Shown: positions 1 to 12,214, numbered from the stretch's first letter. The stretch is DNA of 64,000 bases from Cristatella mucedo (GCA_009760855.2 WPIO01000006.1:1224001-1288000), one strand, 5' to 3'. Numbers and translations: made by a program. Notes: generated from the sequence alone by a model not told the origin.

Positions 1-1010
1 CAAGATCCCTTAAGGCGCGAGTCTATTACGCAGGCGGAGCTGGCCCCAAGCTGCGAGCAATGATGGTCTTTTGTCACACCGCAGTAGCTAGGCCAATCAG
101 AACGCGGGTGTTTTGAAAAAGATGGATTCAGAAAGCACGGCTTTGACGAGATCTGTTTATACGTGTTAGAGATTTAGCGTTCAATTTTACGTAATACTAC
201 TGTGGTACATTGGCTTACGAGTTTAATTCGTTCCGTGCCGGAGCTCATAGCTCAAATTACTCGTATGTCAAATCAATTTTCTCCATTGAAATGAATTGAC
301 ATGCTATTAATCCGTTCCAGACTCCCAAAAAAACACTGAGATTTTTGTCACATGCTTTTAAATTAAGATTTACTTATAAATAACGACTATTGTTTGAAAG
401 CAATGCAACAGAATGTCTTGCAATAAACGAGTTTTATTAATCCTAAGGTACAAGAGTAACTTGGAGATCAGACAACCTAAAGAGGCTAATAGCTTTGGAG
501 GAGAGAGGCTGAAGTGAATATCTGAATCTTATTCGCCGACTTTCGCCCTTTTCGCCGGGCTTTCCTCGCTTTCACTTTATTGGCTGTGCCTTGACGTGGA
601 CGCGCCGATCGTTGTCAGTTATGTGATGAACTCTCACACCGTGATATTGCGTAAATAGAGCACATTACGAACTCTGCTGTTCCTGCCGTAGTCAGATTTA
701 ACACCGGAGTCTGGCGATCTTGTGCGTCAAAGCACCACGATGACTCACTCGAGTCTGTCTGGGAGCGAAGCAACAGGCCTGCCATTGGAATCACACCCGG
801 GTCGTAGGGCAGCGTCTCGCAATGGAACGTCGTTAGCTACCCTACCCTTATTGGCCTTAGTAACCACATGTAGTGCGACGTTCGCTGCAGCAACTAGCTG
901 TGGAGCGTCTGAAGCTGGCTCGTAACCGGAATTTTAGCTCGCAACTCAAAGCAAGCAATCGGGCGAGAGGCAGCTCGTATCTCGAAACACTTGTACGTCG
1001 AGACACTCGT
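1..1010. other. Unassigned left flank
   Basis: No gene, RNA or repeat family could be recognised here. A short open frame at 722-925 on the plus strand has no recognisable domain, signal peptide or splice context and is probably chance. The left edge is simply where the window is cut. Confidence 0.5.
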
Positions 1011-1015
1011 ATGGT

Positions 1016-1191
1016 GAGCCGAAATGGCTCACTAGGTAAGGCGGTTGCTTTTTACGACCTCGGCCCCGAGGTCGTGGGTTCGTATCCTGTGGTGGGCGAT
1101 CCTTTATCGCCACTGCAAGCGGTGGTGATAGCCGTCAAGGCTCTTCTGTCGCTATACAAAAAGAGCCTGTTAAATCAGCTAGTATTTTTTT
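1016..1191 (+). mobile_element. tRNA-derived SINE, copy 1
   Basis: An A-box-like segment (TGGCTCACTAGGTAAGGC, near 1025) and a B box (GGTTCGTATCC at 1077-1087) give the internal RNA polymerase III promoter layout of a tRNA-derived SINE. Between them is a perfect 10-bp inverted repeat with a 2-nt loop (1054-1075). A shared body follows (GGTGGGCGAT, then GGTGGTGATAGCCGTCAAGG), then the 3' motif CTGTTAAATCAGCTAG and a T run. The same order of motifs recurs in eight more places in the window, so this is a dispersed family and not a functional tRNA gene. With copy 8 it is the most complete copy. Confidence 0.8.
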
Positions 1192-1376
1192 AAGCCTAGG
1201 TACCACAGTATTTCTCTTTTGTTTGGTTATTATATATGTTATATTATATATGTTTTGGTCACTTCGCTTTGCCTTATAATCGCCAGATATGGCATTACGT
1301 TGGCATACTCCACGAGCTTAGCCACTGCCATGACATTGAAAATTAGATACACCACAGGGGATAGTGAAGAGAGGTT

Positions 1377-1495
1377 AACCTTAGCATTAATAAAAATAAT
1401 AATAATAATGATAATGCACTTGATCAAGCGCCCTCAGAGAACTCAATCTCTTTCTAGGCTCTTTAAATTTGCTGCAAAGGGGAATGCAATTGAGT
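1377..1495 (-). mobile_element. LINE-B 3' tail fragment
   Basis: AAT-type trinucleotide repeats are followed by GCGCCCTCAGAGAACTCAAT, CTCTTTCTAGGC and TTTGCTGCAAAGG. This is the reverse complement of the 3' end of the LINE-B copy at 28.7-29.9 kb, whose plus-strand end is TTTGCAGTAACTGTAAAGTG, a short conserved block, then ATT repeats. Only about 120 bp survive. Such short 3' ends are typical of 5'-truncated retrotransposition. Confidence 0.7.
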
Positions 1496-1546
1496 AATAT
1501 CAAGTTAGTCGTGATGTCTCGCGAAAGATTTACCGGCCGTATATGC

Positions 1547-1712
1547 ATTTTTTAGCTGATTTGACAGCCTCATTTCTTTAGCGACAGAAGAGGCTCATCG
1601 GCAATCGTCGTCGCTTGTAGTTGGCAATACTGTTTCGTCCAGCCCAACAGCAGGATTTGAACCCACGACCTCGGCCGTGAAAAGCGAGAACCTTACCTCC
1701 TTGGCTGTCACT
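1547..1712 (-). mobile_element. tRNA-derived SINE, copy 2
   Basis: Read on the minus strand it has the family layout: degenerate A box, B box (GGTTCAAATCC), GGTC body, the CTTCTGTCGCTA block and the 3' end GCTGTCAAATCAGCTAAAAA. The left arm of the hairpin seen in copies 1 and 8 is lost here. It lies just upstream of a LINE-A copy. Confidence 0.75.
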
Positions 1713-1794
1713 GCTCTCGAACGTACACGGATACACAAGTTCAGACAATCAAACACAGCCTAATGAGCACAAGGCTATCTTTCATCTCTTAAGG

Positions 1795-3450
1795 TTTCTG
1801 TTCGGAGCCTCGTCTCCTGAAGACCCTATACCATCATCTCTGTGATCTTCACTGGCAGGTTAACTTGGCCCTGCCATAGCCGAGATTTTTAATGCTTCTT
1901 TGGAAAAAGGGTTCTACCCAAGTCTTTTAAATCGGCAACCGTTTGACCGATACTTAACAAACCTGGATTAGATACAGAGGTCCTTGTATACTATCGCCCA
2001 GTTTCCCTTCTTTTTTTTGGTCAAAGATTCTTGAATAAATTGTCAGCAAGCAGCTGGTTGCACATAATAAAAAGAATGAAATGCCAGAAGCAATTAAATT
2101 GGGGTTCAAAGGGCAGCACTCCACTGAAACTGCTTTCCTCTTCGTTAGCAATAACATTATATGCGGCAAAGATGACGGGAATGCCACTACCCTAACTCTG
2201 CTACATCTATCAGCAGCCGTCAACACCATCGATTACGCTTGTCCTAATTGAACGATTGAGAATAACTATCGGTCTGACAGACGAGGCACTGGCGTGGTTT
2301 AAATCGTACTTGTCTGATCATGTTCAATCCGTGTCGCTTATGGGTCAGGTCTCATTCACCAGACAGTCAAGGGTCTGTCCTTGGTCTGTTGCTGTTATCT
2401 ATTTATATTCAACCTTTGGGAAAAGTAATTAAGGCCCATGGAATAGGATATGACTTTTATGCTAACGATAATTAGCTGTTTTTGTCATCCACACCGTTGG
2501 AAGCTGCTGCAGCAACTGATAAAGTGAATGCCTGCATTGCCGAAATTCGATCCTGGATGTCGGAAAATTTCTTGAAACAAAATGACAATGAAACCGAACT
2601 ACTGCCAATGGGACACCCTAAGCGTGTGGCTGGATTAGAAGGGTTTGCTCTTCTAATAGGTGATGCTGTTGTGCGACCAGCACCACCTGCTCGAAATTTA
2701 GGTGTCGTTTTCGACAGCTGCCTAATTTTTAAAAGCTTCATTCCGAAGACTGCTTCTGCAGCTAGCCATCACGTCCGATTCATATCCAAGTTTAGGAGCT
2801 ATCTTTCAAAGTGGTTTGCAAAAAAATTAACTAGCTCCTTAATTCTGTCTTGGCTTGATTATTATAATTCCCTTTTGGCTGGGCTAGAAAAAACGCAACT
2901 AGGCCACTGCAAATAGCTGTGAGTATGGCTGCATTGCGATTTTGAAAATCCCGGAGGTTTGACCACGTGCCTCTTTTGCGAAACGAGCTAGAATGGTTGC
3001 TGGTTGATCAACGGATACAGAGCATAGGTCTTACGCTGACCCACAAGCGGGGCCAGTTCCTGGCTCCTCCATACTTGGCTGAACTGCTGCACCAGTTCCA
3101 GCCTCTTCGTGCCTTTAGTTCCTGTATTGGCAATAAATTAGCTGTTCCACTCCTTCACTTAAAGACCGTTGGCGTCTGAAACTTGAGCTCTGCAGGTCCT
3201 AGACTGTGGAACTCGCTTCCACAATTCTAGCTGTCCTGAGCTGCTACTTCTACACTACCTCAACTGCTCTCATGGCTCTGCTATCTTTCCCACTTTCTCT
3301 TTGTTTCGCGAAATGAAGCCGGTTGGCTACCGAACGCGTACCTAAAGCCGCTTAGGTTTTGAGTGGGCTATACAAAACTGTCCTGCGTAACGCCCACATA
3401 GTCTTTGTGGTTTGTGGAGTTACAGACGGAGATACATTACATTACATTAC
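1795..3450 (+). pseudogene. LINE-A copy 1, decayed CR1/L2-type reverse transcriptase
   Basis: A 5'-truncated non-LTR retrotransposon that is broken in several frames. Reverse-transcriptase landmarks appear in order: FRPVS-like and SKILE-like text near 2000-2040, a GFKGQHSTETAFL-like block near 2100-2150, DEALAWFKSYLSD near 2285-2320, the catalytic box read as FYAND instead of FYADD followed by a stop (about 2455-2475), then RSWMSENFLK and LGVVFDS (2540-2720) and a C-terminal WLDYYNSLLAGL (2850-2890). Such motifs belong to the CR1/L2 group. The 3' UTR runs to a pentanucleotide tail (ACATT repeats, ending 3450). No intact frame remains, so it is dead. The longest open piece is 144 codons (2482-2916). 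Confidence 0.85.
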
Positions 3451-6120
3451 AGGCCAAAAAGTTTGATCAAAATATTCAAGTTCGCTTGATGCAACCATGT
3501 TTTAAAAAACCCCTATTTTATGGTTTTTAATTATCAGGTTTATATATTGATGTACTATCAATTTTACGTTGCATAACGTAAAGTTTTTCTCTTTTATTCT
3601 GAGAAAGCAAAGAAATCATCGAACTGTCTGATGTTTAGTTACCAACTGGCAACGAGTCTACGCTTTGACTAGTACTTTGAGCGTGATGACACATACTGGT
3701 CAAAGCGCACCGAGCAACCACTGAAATGACGGTAACAGATTGAATACAAAACAAAATAACCAATTAAAGTTTCATAGTTATTGCAAGGCTATTCATTCCC
3801 AATTAGCCCTCGAAGGTCGTATGGGATCAGACCGGGTTTATCAATAGCAAATATTCTAGAGGTTCCCGAAGTTGGTAGGATAATTTCTTTGGGTCTTGTA
3901 CGACGCCGTACTAGATTTCTAACATAAATGTGCTTAAGATTGACTCAATGAGGAAAAAACGAACTTCAATTTAGTGACGTTTCTTGCGTTGGCTCTGACT
4001 ACTAAAATATTATAATAAGGTAAAAACCTAAAATGACCCGTATACATTCCGTCACTCGACACAGACTGATTAACTAAGCACTTAAACGAGTCTGCCTCCT
4101 ATTAAATGAAGAGCTTGAGGTTTTCGTACTGAAAGTTGAAGTTTTTGATCGCACTACCTACTTGATTTTATGTGATTCAAAAGCTACCGTTGTGCTATCT
4201 CTACTTAGCAAACCACGAATACACTGTGGTATTTCACGTAATGGTTTAAAATCCGTGTATGCAAGATCTGGCAAGAGGCTTTCACCCTGCATTTGTCTGC
4301 ACTTTTGAGATCTGTGTCGGCAAAATCTGATGGCATCTGTATTTCGCATTAAAACCGTTTAACTGCCCATCATTTTAAAATATTATGTTTAATTCCAAAA
4401 ATTAAATGAATCCTAATGACAAGAAAGCATTTAAACAGAGAGAAATTGAAATTTACTGCCAACGCATGAATCGATACGAATACAGAAACTGGTATTTAGT
4501 GTACTGAAGAGTCCAATTCAAGCGCTTTGCTGTACCTGCATACCTTTAAACGTTCGGTAAAGTCCGCATAAGGAAATGACCATAGGGCAGAGTTTTCGGT
4601 TAGTCGCACTAAAGCCTCGTTCGGATCGCGCACCTCCTGGGTTTCACTTTTGGAGCTCGCTTGGAGCGTGCTGATTCTATACCGCTCGGGAGAGGGGCAC
4701 TATTTCCCACCGCACCTCAATTTTAAAATCAGCTTTGCAGGCTGCTGTGCAGGCTGACGAAGGGTCTATTAGGAGTCACGATTAATCGAAAGACCTTCCA
4801 AATAAGCCTCGTCTTTGTTGCTGCCTTAGCCGGCCACTGCCGTGGCATAATGAGCCATATCTTGTCGACCGGCAGCTGAAGCTGAGCCCGAAGTGCTCCA
4901 TCACAGCTCAAGTTGATCCTAGCTGGCTCGAGTAGCATCTATTGAGAATACTGTGAGCGCAGCAAGTCAGCGATTATTATTTCCTGATCCATAACACAGT
5001 TACGCTAAAAACGTATAGCTGGTATGAGCCCCTGGTAACCAACCGAATTGGCACTTCTACTCCAACGGTAAGAGCGTGGTCACGAGAAGACACTTGCAGT
5101 AAGTTACAATAGCATCAGTTCTGGATAATATATTCTTTCGCCGATGAAATTCTGAGAAACATCTTGGAAAAATCTCACTATAATATACTCAGATGAAGTA
5201 TGATGAGTTTTGAGATTCCCGTTGGTATACTCTTATTTGTTGATCGTACTTTAAGCCTGCAAAAACATGCACCGTGAGAAGGGCCATCTGCGATATCGGT
5301 CATGGCTTCGGAAATCGCATCGGCTAGTTACCCGCTCAACCATTGTATTACTAAAGCCCCTTTAACATATCGCCTGAAGGTCGGCTGTGGATTTAATTAA
5401 TCTTTCCCTTTGAAGCTAGCTTACCTGACATGCGTCAGGTGGGGTGGGCGTTCATCAATCTTCTACACCCCTACCTGCCTGTCAAAGAAGCTTTGTAAGA
5501 TTAAGCAATAGCTCGAGCATTTAGCATCGATGAAGGTCAGAGCATTGACAGCTTAGCTATGCTCGGTTGATACCGCATCCGAAGGAGTCTCCAGTTGCTA
5601 CGGCCACCGTGCCTACAGTCCAACTGCTCACTGGTCTGTTGGGATATGCATCTTCCAAACGGATATGCTAAGTAAGTAGTTCTACTAATATAATCATAGT
5701 GGCGAAGCGGAAGCATCACAAGTGACTAACAAGAAGCTGAAGTCGTAGCGGAACCAGTCCTCTCTCTTTTCGCTGGCCTCAATAATGGTGGTTGATTGTT
5801 CTTGAAAATCGGAACTGTAAATATTGTGGAAAGCCATTCAGTTTGGCACTGCGCCAAAGAAGAGTGCTAGAAGTACTGCAGATTAAGCAAGAGCATGTGG
5901 GTCTCAATATTTCGCAGTTCGGCTGTCTTTAGTCGCAGAGTAGCGACATTTGTACGGAACACAGACTTAGAAGCTCAACATTTTCAGCCAGGACACCAAT
6001 ATATCTTGCTGGAAGGCTCTGGACTATTTTAACATTTGCCTGATGGTAATGCTGGATAGCCTGGAAAAAATAGGTTTGTTTGCATTCCTGGGTGCTAGCT
6101 ATCGTACTGGCAGTGTACTT
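3451..6120. other. Unassigned intergenic stretch
   Basis: No convincing gene, RNA or repeat was found in this 2.7 kb. All open frames are under 70 codons and none has a domain, signal peptide or splice pattern that can be defended. Confidence 0.4.
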
Positions 6121-6124
6121 GTTG

Positions 6125-6235
6125 CTGTAGAGTAACAATAATAGTAATAATCCATTTGTATAGCGCTTTCATATAAGTCGATCGCTTTCTAGTCACTTTG
6201 CATATACTGTAGAGAAAGAATGATCACATGATTAG
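6125..6235 (-). mobile_element. LINE-B 3' tail fragment, diverged
   Basis: AATAATAGTAATAAT precedes TATAGCGCTTTCATATAAG, CGCTTTCTAG and GATCACATGATTAGTGGTG, matching in order the reverse complement of the LINE-B 3' end. It is more degraded than the other copies. Confidence 0.55.
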
Positions 6236-7365
6236 TGGTGACGTGTACAATTAAAAAAATTATGAAGGGAGGTAAAAGCGATACATAGTAATAATAATAA
6301 TAATAAGAAAATACTAACTTTCTGGTTCAGCACCTATCACAGCCAAATCTCTATCCAGATGCTTTAAAACTAGCTATCGTAAAGGCAATAACAGAGAGTT
6401 ATTGACAAGCAAAGTGACATGCTTTGCAAAAGCATGTAAAATACTTAAGTACCGTGCATAGACAATCATTCATGAGCGGACACAACAAACGCACACATAA
6501 CTGTTGGTTAGCAGAGCCCCTTATTGCTAACTTACACGCGTGCATGCACAGGTAAGTACTTAAAGCACAAGAAAACAACAGAGTTAAAATTCAATTGTAC
6601 AAAATCGTATCGATCTTCCCCTCAGTAACAAGGTGCATGTACCCCAGAAGTTATCGAACCTAGAGATTAAACTTACGGTGATTGAAATAGTGGACCAGTC
6701 TGTAGGTACACAAGTCCATATTGAGTGAACCACCAGTTGGCTTATTGCATATCACGATCTTTGAATTAAAGAAGAGACTAAAGGGACCAGTATGGCTTCT
6801 CTAACCGTATGCTTAATTTGAAATTGCATTGTATACGTTTTGACGACTTTAACAGAGCTCAGGTATATACATTTGAGCTGCACTGGTTAAGGGACCTTAA
6901 TCAATTCATTTCCTGCTATGGTCTCTAGTAAATGCCAAATCACAAGCTGTCTAAAAACCACTCTAAATTTGTATCATGCATTATATTTTTTCTGGGGATA
7001 CGAATGGTATTTATTTCAAATATGCTTCCTAAAAGTTATCTTTGGATAATGAGCTGTTCCAGAGCTTTATATGGAAGTCATGACCACACCGTACTGGCAA
7101 TAACAAATTCTGGTCCGCTTAGAAAGAAATAGTAATAAACGTACATAAGGTTACTAAGATAAATATAGCTCGTCAATGCTAAACCATTCCATTAGGTACC
7201 AGTTTTAGACGCTTCCCTAAAATTCTTTACACTTTCTTGCGCATTTTTTAACTGATATTTACGCTATCGGATTCTAATAGTGTCTGCTCTGGCAAAGTAA
7301 GAAATTTCGCGTACTAGTATTGATCTCCACAGTGCAGCAAAAGTACAATCTGCTATCAATTGAGA
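6236..7365. other. Unassigned stretch
   Basis: A short AAT repeat is present at 6288-6306. Nothing else is recognised. Confidence 0.4.
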
Positions 7366-7369
7366 ATGT

Positions 7370-7490
7370 TACCACCAATCATTCGATCGTGCTCCCTTTG
7401 CAGCAAATGTAAAGTGCCCATAAAGAGATTGAGTTCTCTGACTGCACTATAACCAATGTAATATTACTTTCATTGTTAATATTATCAATA
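7370..7490 (+). mobile_element. LINE-B 3' tail fragment
   Basis: CCACCAATCATTCGATCGTG, CCTTTGCAGCAAATGTAAAG and AAAGAGATTGAGTTCTCTGA follow the plus-strand LINE-B 3' end, ending in ATT-rich sequence. About 120 bp survive. Confidence 0.7.
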
Positions 7491-8365
7491 TTGAACCGAA
7501 ACTGTTCATCATGGTAATCGAAATCCCGAGTATGCTTCAGGGAAGAATCTTTGTAGTTAAAAACCTGATAAACTGAAAGTCACGGTATTTCGCCAATACG
7601 AAATGTTCTGAGTCGTGGTAATAGTTGTTATAGTCTGGACAATCCGATCGGTGATTGAAGCATGGGAACGCTGTCTATCCAAGGACTGCAGCAATTTGCC
7701 AAACACCCAGCAGCAGCGGCATCAAAGGCTTCGTCGGCTGAAGGCTCGTGCATGTTTTCGCAGCCCTCACTAAGATCTGCAGTGTTTTTATGTTATATTT
7801 CACTGAATTTTACTTATGTCACCTCTGTCAAAGTGAAATCTTCGTTCAACGAGGCTCGCTATACTGTAACTTCCTGAAAAGCATCACAGGCGCTCCATCC
7901 CTAGGTTGCATACAAATTCCCTATTTACGAGATAAAGGGTTTACAATTTATTGCTCACATTGTGATTTCCAAAAATAGAAAGAGTTCCGAGGTCATCTAT
8001 CGTGGGATTGAGTACTAGAAAAGTTTCGCCTTGAGCTTGTAATTGTCCCCGCTAACTCTGAAATACAGATCTGGTGATCTGCCGAGCGAAGTAACGGTGA
8101 GCTTTAATAGGCTCTCGACACCGGGTTTTTAGGCCTTGGCTGTTTAATATCAATTTACGTGCTGGAGCCAAATACTGATATAATGCATGCATGAATGCAT
8201 ATGAACTGAAAATTTGTTGCCGAACGCGTGCTTCCATTATATGATCACTATATATGCGATGTTCGAAGGCCAGAGAGTTTATGTGTTGCACGTCGTTGGC
8301 ACTCGATTTCGCGAAAGTAGTAGACCTCACTGAGAGACTGTAGGTGTGCCTACACCGCAAGCTGG
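7491..8365. other. Unassigned stretch
   Basis: No supported feature. A 140-codon open frame on the minus strand (8052-8474) runs antisense into the LINE-A fragment to its right and is judged a shadow. Confidence 0.4.
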
Positions 8366-8370
8366 TATAG

Positions 8371-8890
8371 ATGGAGCTCAGGTTTAAAATGAATGCTTGC
8401 CTTGCCAACATTCGATCCTGGATGTTGGAAAACTTCTTGAAACTAAATGACGATAAAACAGAACTGCTGCTCATCGGACACCCTAAGCGTGTCGCTAGAT
8501 CAAAAGGCTTTGCTCTTCTAATAGGTGATATTCTGTGTAACCGTCACCACGGGCTCAAAATTTAGGTGTCGTTTTTGACAGCTACTGCAATTTTAAAAGT
8601 TTCATTTAGGAGAATGCTTCTACAGCTAGCCATCACGCCCGATCCCTATCAAAGATTAGGAGCTCCCACAGTAGCATGCAAAAAATGTAACTAGCTCCCT
8701 AGTTCTGTCTCGGCTTAATTATTTTGTAATTTCCTTCTGGCTGGGCTACCAAAGAAAGCAACTAGGCCACTGCAGATGGCCATGAATATGGCCGCAAGGC
8801 TAGTATTCAAGTCCCACAAGTTTGACAACGCGTCTCCTTTGATAAAAGAGCTAGTATGGTGGCCGGTTGATCGACGGATACAGAGGAACG
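8371..8890 (+). pseudogene. LINE-A fragment, reverse transcriptase C-terminal part
   Basis: It aligns by eye with positions 2520-3020 of LINE-A copy 1. It reads LANIRSWMLENFLKLND, then KTELLLIGHPKRV, then a shifted LGVVFDS-like block and the tract around CTCGGCTTAATTATTTTGTA. The match stops abruptly at GATCGACGGATACAGAG (about 8886), about 35 bp before a tandem array begins. Frameshifts break the frame. Both ends are truncated, so it is a remnant and not a gene. Confidence 0.8.
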
Positions 8891-8921
8891 TGTGTACTAT
8901 AACATGTGTACTTAATATCAT

Positions 8922-10385
8922 AGAATTTAGTGGGTAAAAGCAAAATAGTTTTTTCTATTACGTGGAATCACATCCACAGTTATGCAATGCCCAATGCGTA
9001 AATGACAACTATATCGCAGTTTACATATTTCCTTCCCGGCACGGGCCATGGGTGGCCATATCGTTAAAACGGGCATTTCACGTCAGGGAAATTTTAGTTG
9101 GCAAGCCCGGAGCACTGTTATCTGTTGTGTGGAATGAAACCGCAACTGCTCAAAGCTTGTTGTTGTAAGCAATAGCAGCTGTATTGCGGTTGGAAAGTGA
9201 CGGGAGGCGGGTGGCCCGGGCCATTGAAGGTGTAGCATGAGAGCAGCCATGCAGTGTGCATCTACATTCGCTTATGAACATGTAAAACGCGGTTTTCTAA
9301 AATGTTGAGTCAAACCGACTGCTGCCCAAACGCTCATGGGAAAACGGCAGCTGTATATCACACTATCTCAAAAATATCGGCTAGCCTGGCTGCCTCAGGC
9401 TATTGGAGGCCGTAGCTTGAGAACGCCCATGCGCTATGCCACAAAATTTTATGGCAAAATAAGAACACCACTTTCTCTAAATCGGAATTTAAAGCACTGT
9501 AGCACGACGTCTATTATGGAAATAGCAACTGTATCGCGGTTCAAATAGGCAGAGCGGGTTGGGCCATTCAAGGCCATTGCTTAAGAATGTCCACGGCCAG
9601 TTACGCAAAATTTTGCTTTCTTTTATTTGACTCAGTTCAGTATTGCCAAAAAATTGAATTAAAAATCACAGTTGAGCGACGCTTATTCTGAAAATATTAG
9701 TTTTATCGTGGTTTTGAAAATGTAAGGAATGCGCGTTGGGCCGAGCCAGTGGTTGCCATAGCAAAAGAGCACACGCATAACTGCACGAAATTTATTTGTC
9801 AGATACGTATTACAGCTCTATAAAGTGAAATCAATATCGCAGTAGCGTAACGTCTATCATTGCAGTAGCAGCTGTATGGCACTAGAAAGTCTGGTTGGCT
9901 TAGGCCACTGGAGATCACAATATGAAAGCAGGTGAACACATTTGCATTTCTTTCAGCGGGTAAACCCATTATACTGCTTTCTGAAACGAGGAATTAAAAA
10001 CGCAGTTGCGATATGTTAATTGTGGAGATGGCAGCTGCAGCACCATTGGAATAGTTGGGGGTGCTTATTGGGCTGGGCCGTCAGACGACTTAGCAGTAGA
10101 ATGCACACGCCCAATCCCATAAAATTCGGTGGATAAACGTGGAAATTGGCTGCCTATAATTTTCAGTTGAAACAGCAGTTGTGCGAACCGTTTTGTTGAA
10201 ATGACTGCTGGATGGCCGTTCGAATGCGTATACAGACTGACTGGCCCGACATGGCACCAGAACTTGAGTGTAGGAAATTTTGTGGGTCAACCCGAAGCAC
10301 GAGTTGGATGTAAGTTGATATTAGCTGGAATCAAACCCTCTTTTTTCAGACTTTTATAGCACAAATGGCAGCTGTATTTCAGTGT
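8922..10385. repeat. Diverged tandem array, period about 170 bp
   Basis: A GCAGCTGTAT-like anchor recurs at regular spacing: about 9003 (acaactatat), 9173, 9346, 9522, 9694 (degenerate), 9866, 10029, 10203 (degenerate) and 10367. Intervals are roughly 163-177 bp. Other blocks keep their phase: GGGCC-GGGCCATT about 35-50 bp after the anchor, a CATAGCTTGAGA/GCACCCATGC-like block, AAATTTTGTGGGTAAAC, and TTAAAAACGCAGTTG before the next anchor. This gives about eight full monomers plus partial ends. Monomers differ strongly, so the array is old or a diverged edge. Its identity (satellite or internal repeat of a transposon) is not known. Confidence 0.7.
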
Positions 10386-10690
10386 ATCTCAATGCATTGA
10401 ACTTATTCGTGAGACCTCATTTACTGTACAGTGCAGAGGACTCGTACGCTCAGTCGCGGCTGAGCGTACGCTGCGACCGCTTCCGCTTCTGTGAAGCGCC
10501 TCGCGCGTGTAACGTTTTTAATTTGCAGCGCTTCTATTGTGTGGCTGCTCAGTGCCTCAGGGCCTCATGGAGGTGCGCAGCGTTCGCCAGCAGTCTGCCT
10601 GAGGTGAGTCCTGACTTCCTGCGTGAAATTACCGAATGCTCTCAGTGTAGCACTCTATCTAAACTCATGCTTCAACCGATTAATTAAAAT
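10382..10690 (+). other. Short open frame next to the array; two perfect hairpins
   Basis: A 101-codon open frame (10382-10687) begins at the last array monomer and is not recognised; it is probably not a gene. It contains the perfect inverted repeat CGTACGCTCAG/CTGAGCGTACG (10443-10453 and 10460-10470, loop 6 nt) and a second hairpin CGCTTC-TGT-GAAGCG (10484-10498). The stretch is GC-richer than its surroundings. Confidence 0.3.
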
Positions 10691-12210
10691 GGCCAGGGCC
10701 TCAAGAAAGAGCATGTAAGTGACCGGGTCGTATGCAGCACTTGCTAGTAAAGAAAGGGTAGTTGACTTCTTACTTGAGTCTTGTCCAAAATGTAGAGCCA
10801 GTGCAGATGCCTTGGCGTGAAAGATATTTGTGCTACGCCACCCGACCGCCTGAATGCTAAACGAGGAAGTCAGAATTGAGCCATTGCAAAAAGCTGAGCT
10901 GGTGCTTCCTATTACAGACTACTTATTACTTAAGCTATTGTTGTGACTTACACGTGTGGTAAAAAGACGTGCCTAATGTAAGCCCATAAAATCGACAGTA
11001 ATTTCACGAGTCATAAATAAGCTGGATATAGAAAATTTTAGTGTCAAAAACTATTTTTTGCCTTGTTACTTCATAATTTTTAATTACTAAAAGAGATCAT
11101 TATGAATATCCGTTGCTACTTATTCGTCTCTATTGAAGCAAGGAAATGAGTACTAGATTGTAATTATATGAGGTCACTCAATTAGATCTGTATTGCAAGG
11201 CAGTGTCTGGAACATGGGCTTCAAGTGGTGATATATTTAAGCAATAAGCCTTATATAAATACAGTTTCATGGGAACTTAGCACGTGATACCAAGCACTGA
11301 AATATCATTTGTTGAAGTTCACAGATCTTCAGGGCCCAGTATCATCTGGCCATGTGTAGTTCCTTGCAAATCAGCTTATAAGGCTTAGTATATGTTAAAT
11401 GGCATACTAGTCGGGGATGGCTCCTTCAGCTATCCACGGTGATCACTGGATCTGGAGTTAGTCTGCTGTACGTATTCTACCCATTAGTGATTTAGCAATG
11501 CCCAGATGCCTTATACACCACTCAAGCCGCTCTCAGCTAGCTGGCAATGGTTTGTAGAAAAAATGCAGTCATGCACGGCTAAAACCTGATTAGTGCAAAG
11601 GTTAGGGGTGGCCTTAGATGTGAGCATGGCAACGAATTACGCCCATGGTTTCAATCAAGGACAGACAGATATACCAAGATTAGCCCACTCTTAGCCATAT
11701 AGCGGTGCCTTTGTACCGACAAAATTCATCACCAGCTACTGAATCATCAAGACGCGCCCAAATCGGCGTCATCGAAAAAAGTCTTATCCCATGCGAGCAA
11801 CCTCAACCTCAACGGTTTCTCCAAACGCACATGAAATCTGCTCATACAGAGCTCTCGAAGTTACCAGTCTAAGCAGGTCGTTTAAGGTTGGGGCAGTATG
11901 GCACATGACACTTTTGTAGTGGTTGACTGAAGTGTTACTGAGTCTTAATGACACACTATTATCGCTATCGAAGAGCATCGGGGACCAACAGGAGTCGTTC
12001 TGCTCCATCAGTTCTCTGATGAAGATGACCAAATCTAAAATAATCTCTAAATGCTGCGTATTTTTTGATAAAAAACTACACCTCCGTGGATGTAAAATTC
12101 AAAAGTCTGCTGACCAACAATAGCAGCCTCTTAAAGGCCCACACATGCGTGTTTTGTTGTGTCAGAATGATCTTGCTCATTTAGAATTTCAACTCGGAAA
12201 TTAGAGACCG
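10691..12210. other. Unassigned stretch
   Basis: No supported feature. Overlapping open frames of 66-82 codons on both strands near 11.8-12.1 kb have no recognisable content. Confidence 0.4.
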
Positions 12211-12214
12211 TGTT

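Noticed and set aside
1025-1100. Functional tRNA gene, because A and B boxes are present
   Set aside because: The anticodon arm is replaced by a 10-bp stem with a 2-nt loop, there is no acceptor stem, and the same pattern occurs nine times with a shared non-tRNA body: a SINE.
8052-8474. 140-codon minus-strand open frame as a gene
   Set aside because: Its N-terminal part is the antisense of LINE-A reverse-transcriptase sequence on the plus strand; the rest has no recognisable content.
8922-10385. Primate alpha satellite, because the period is about 171 bp
   Set aside because: The monomer has no recognisable alpha-satellite sequence and the rest of the window is not primate; the length is a coincidence or a nucleosome effect.
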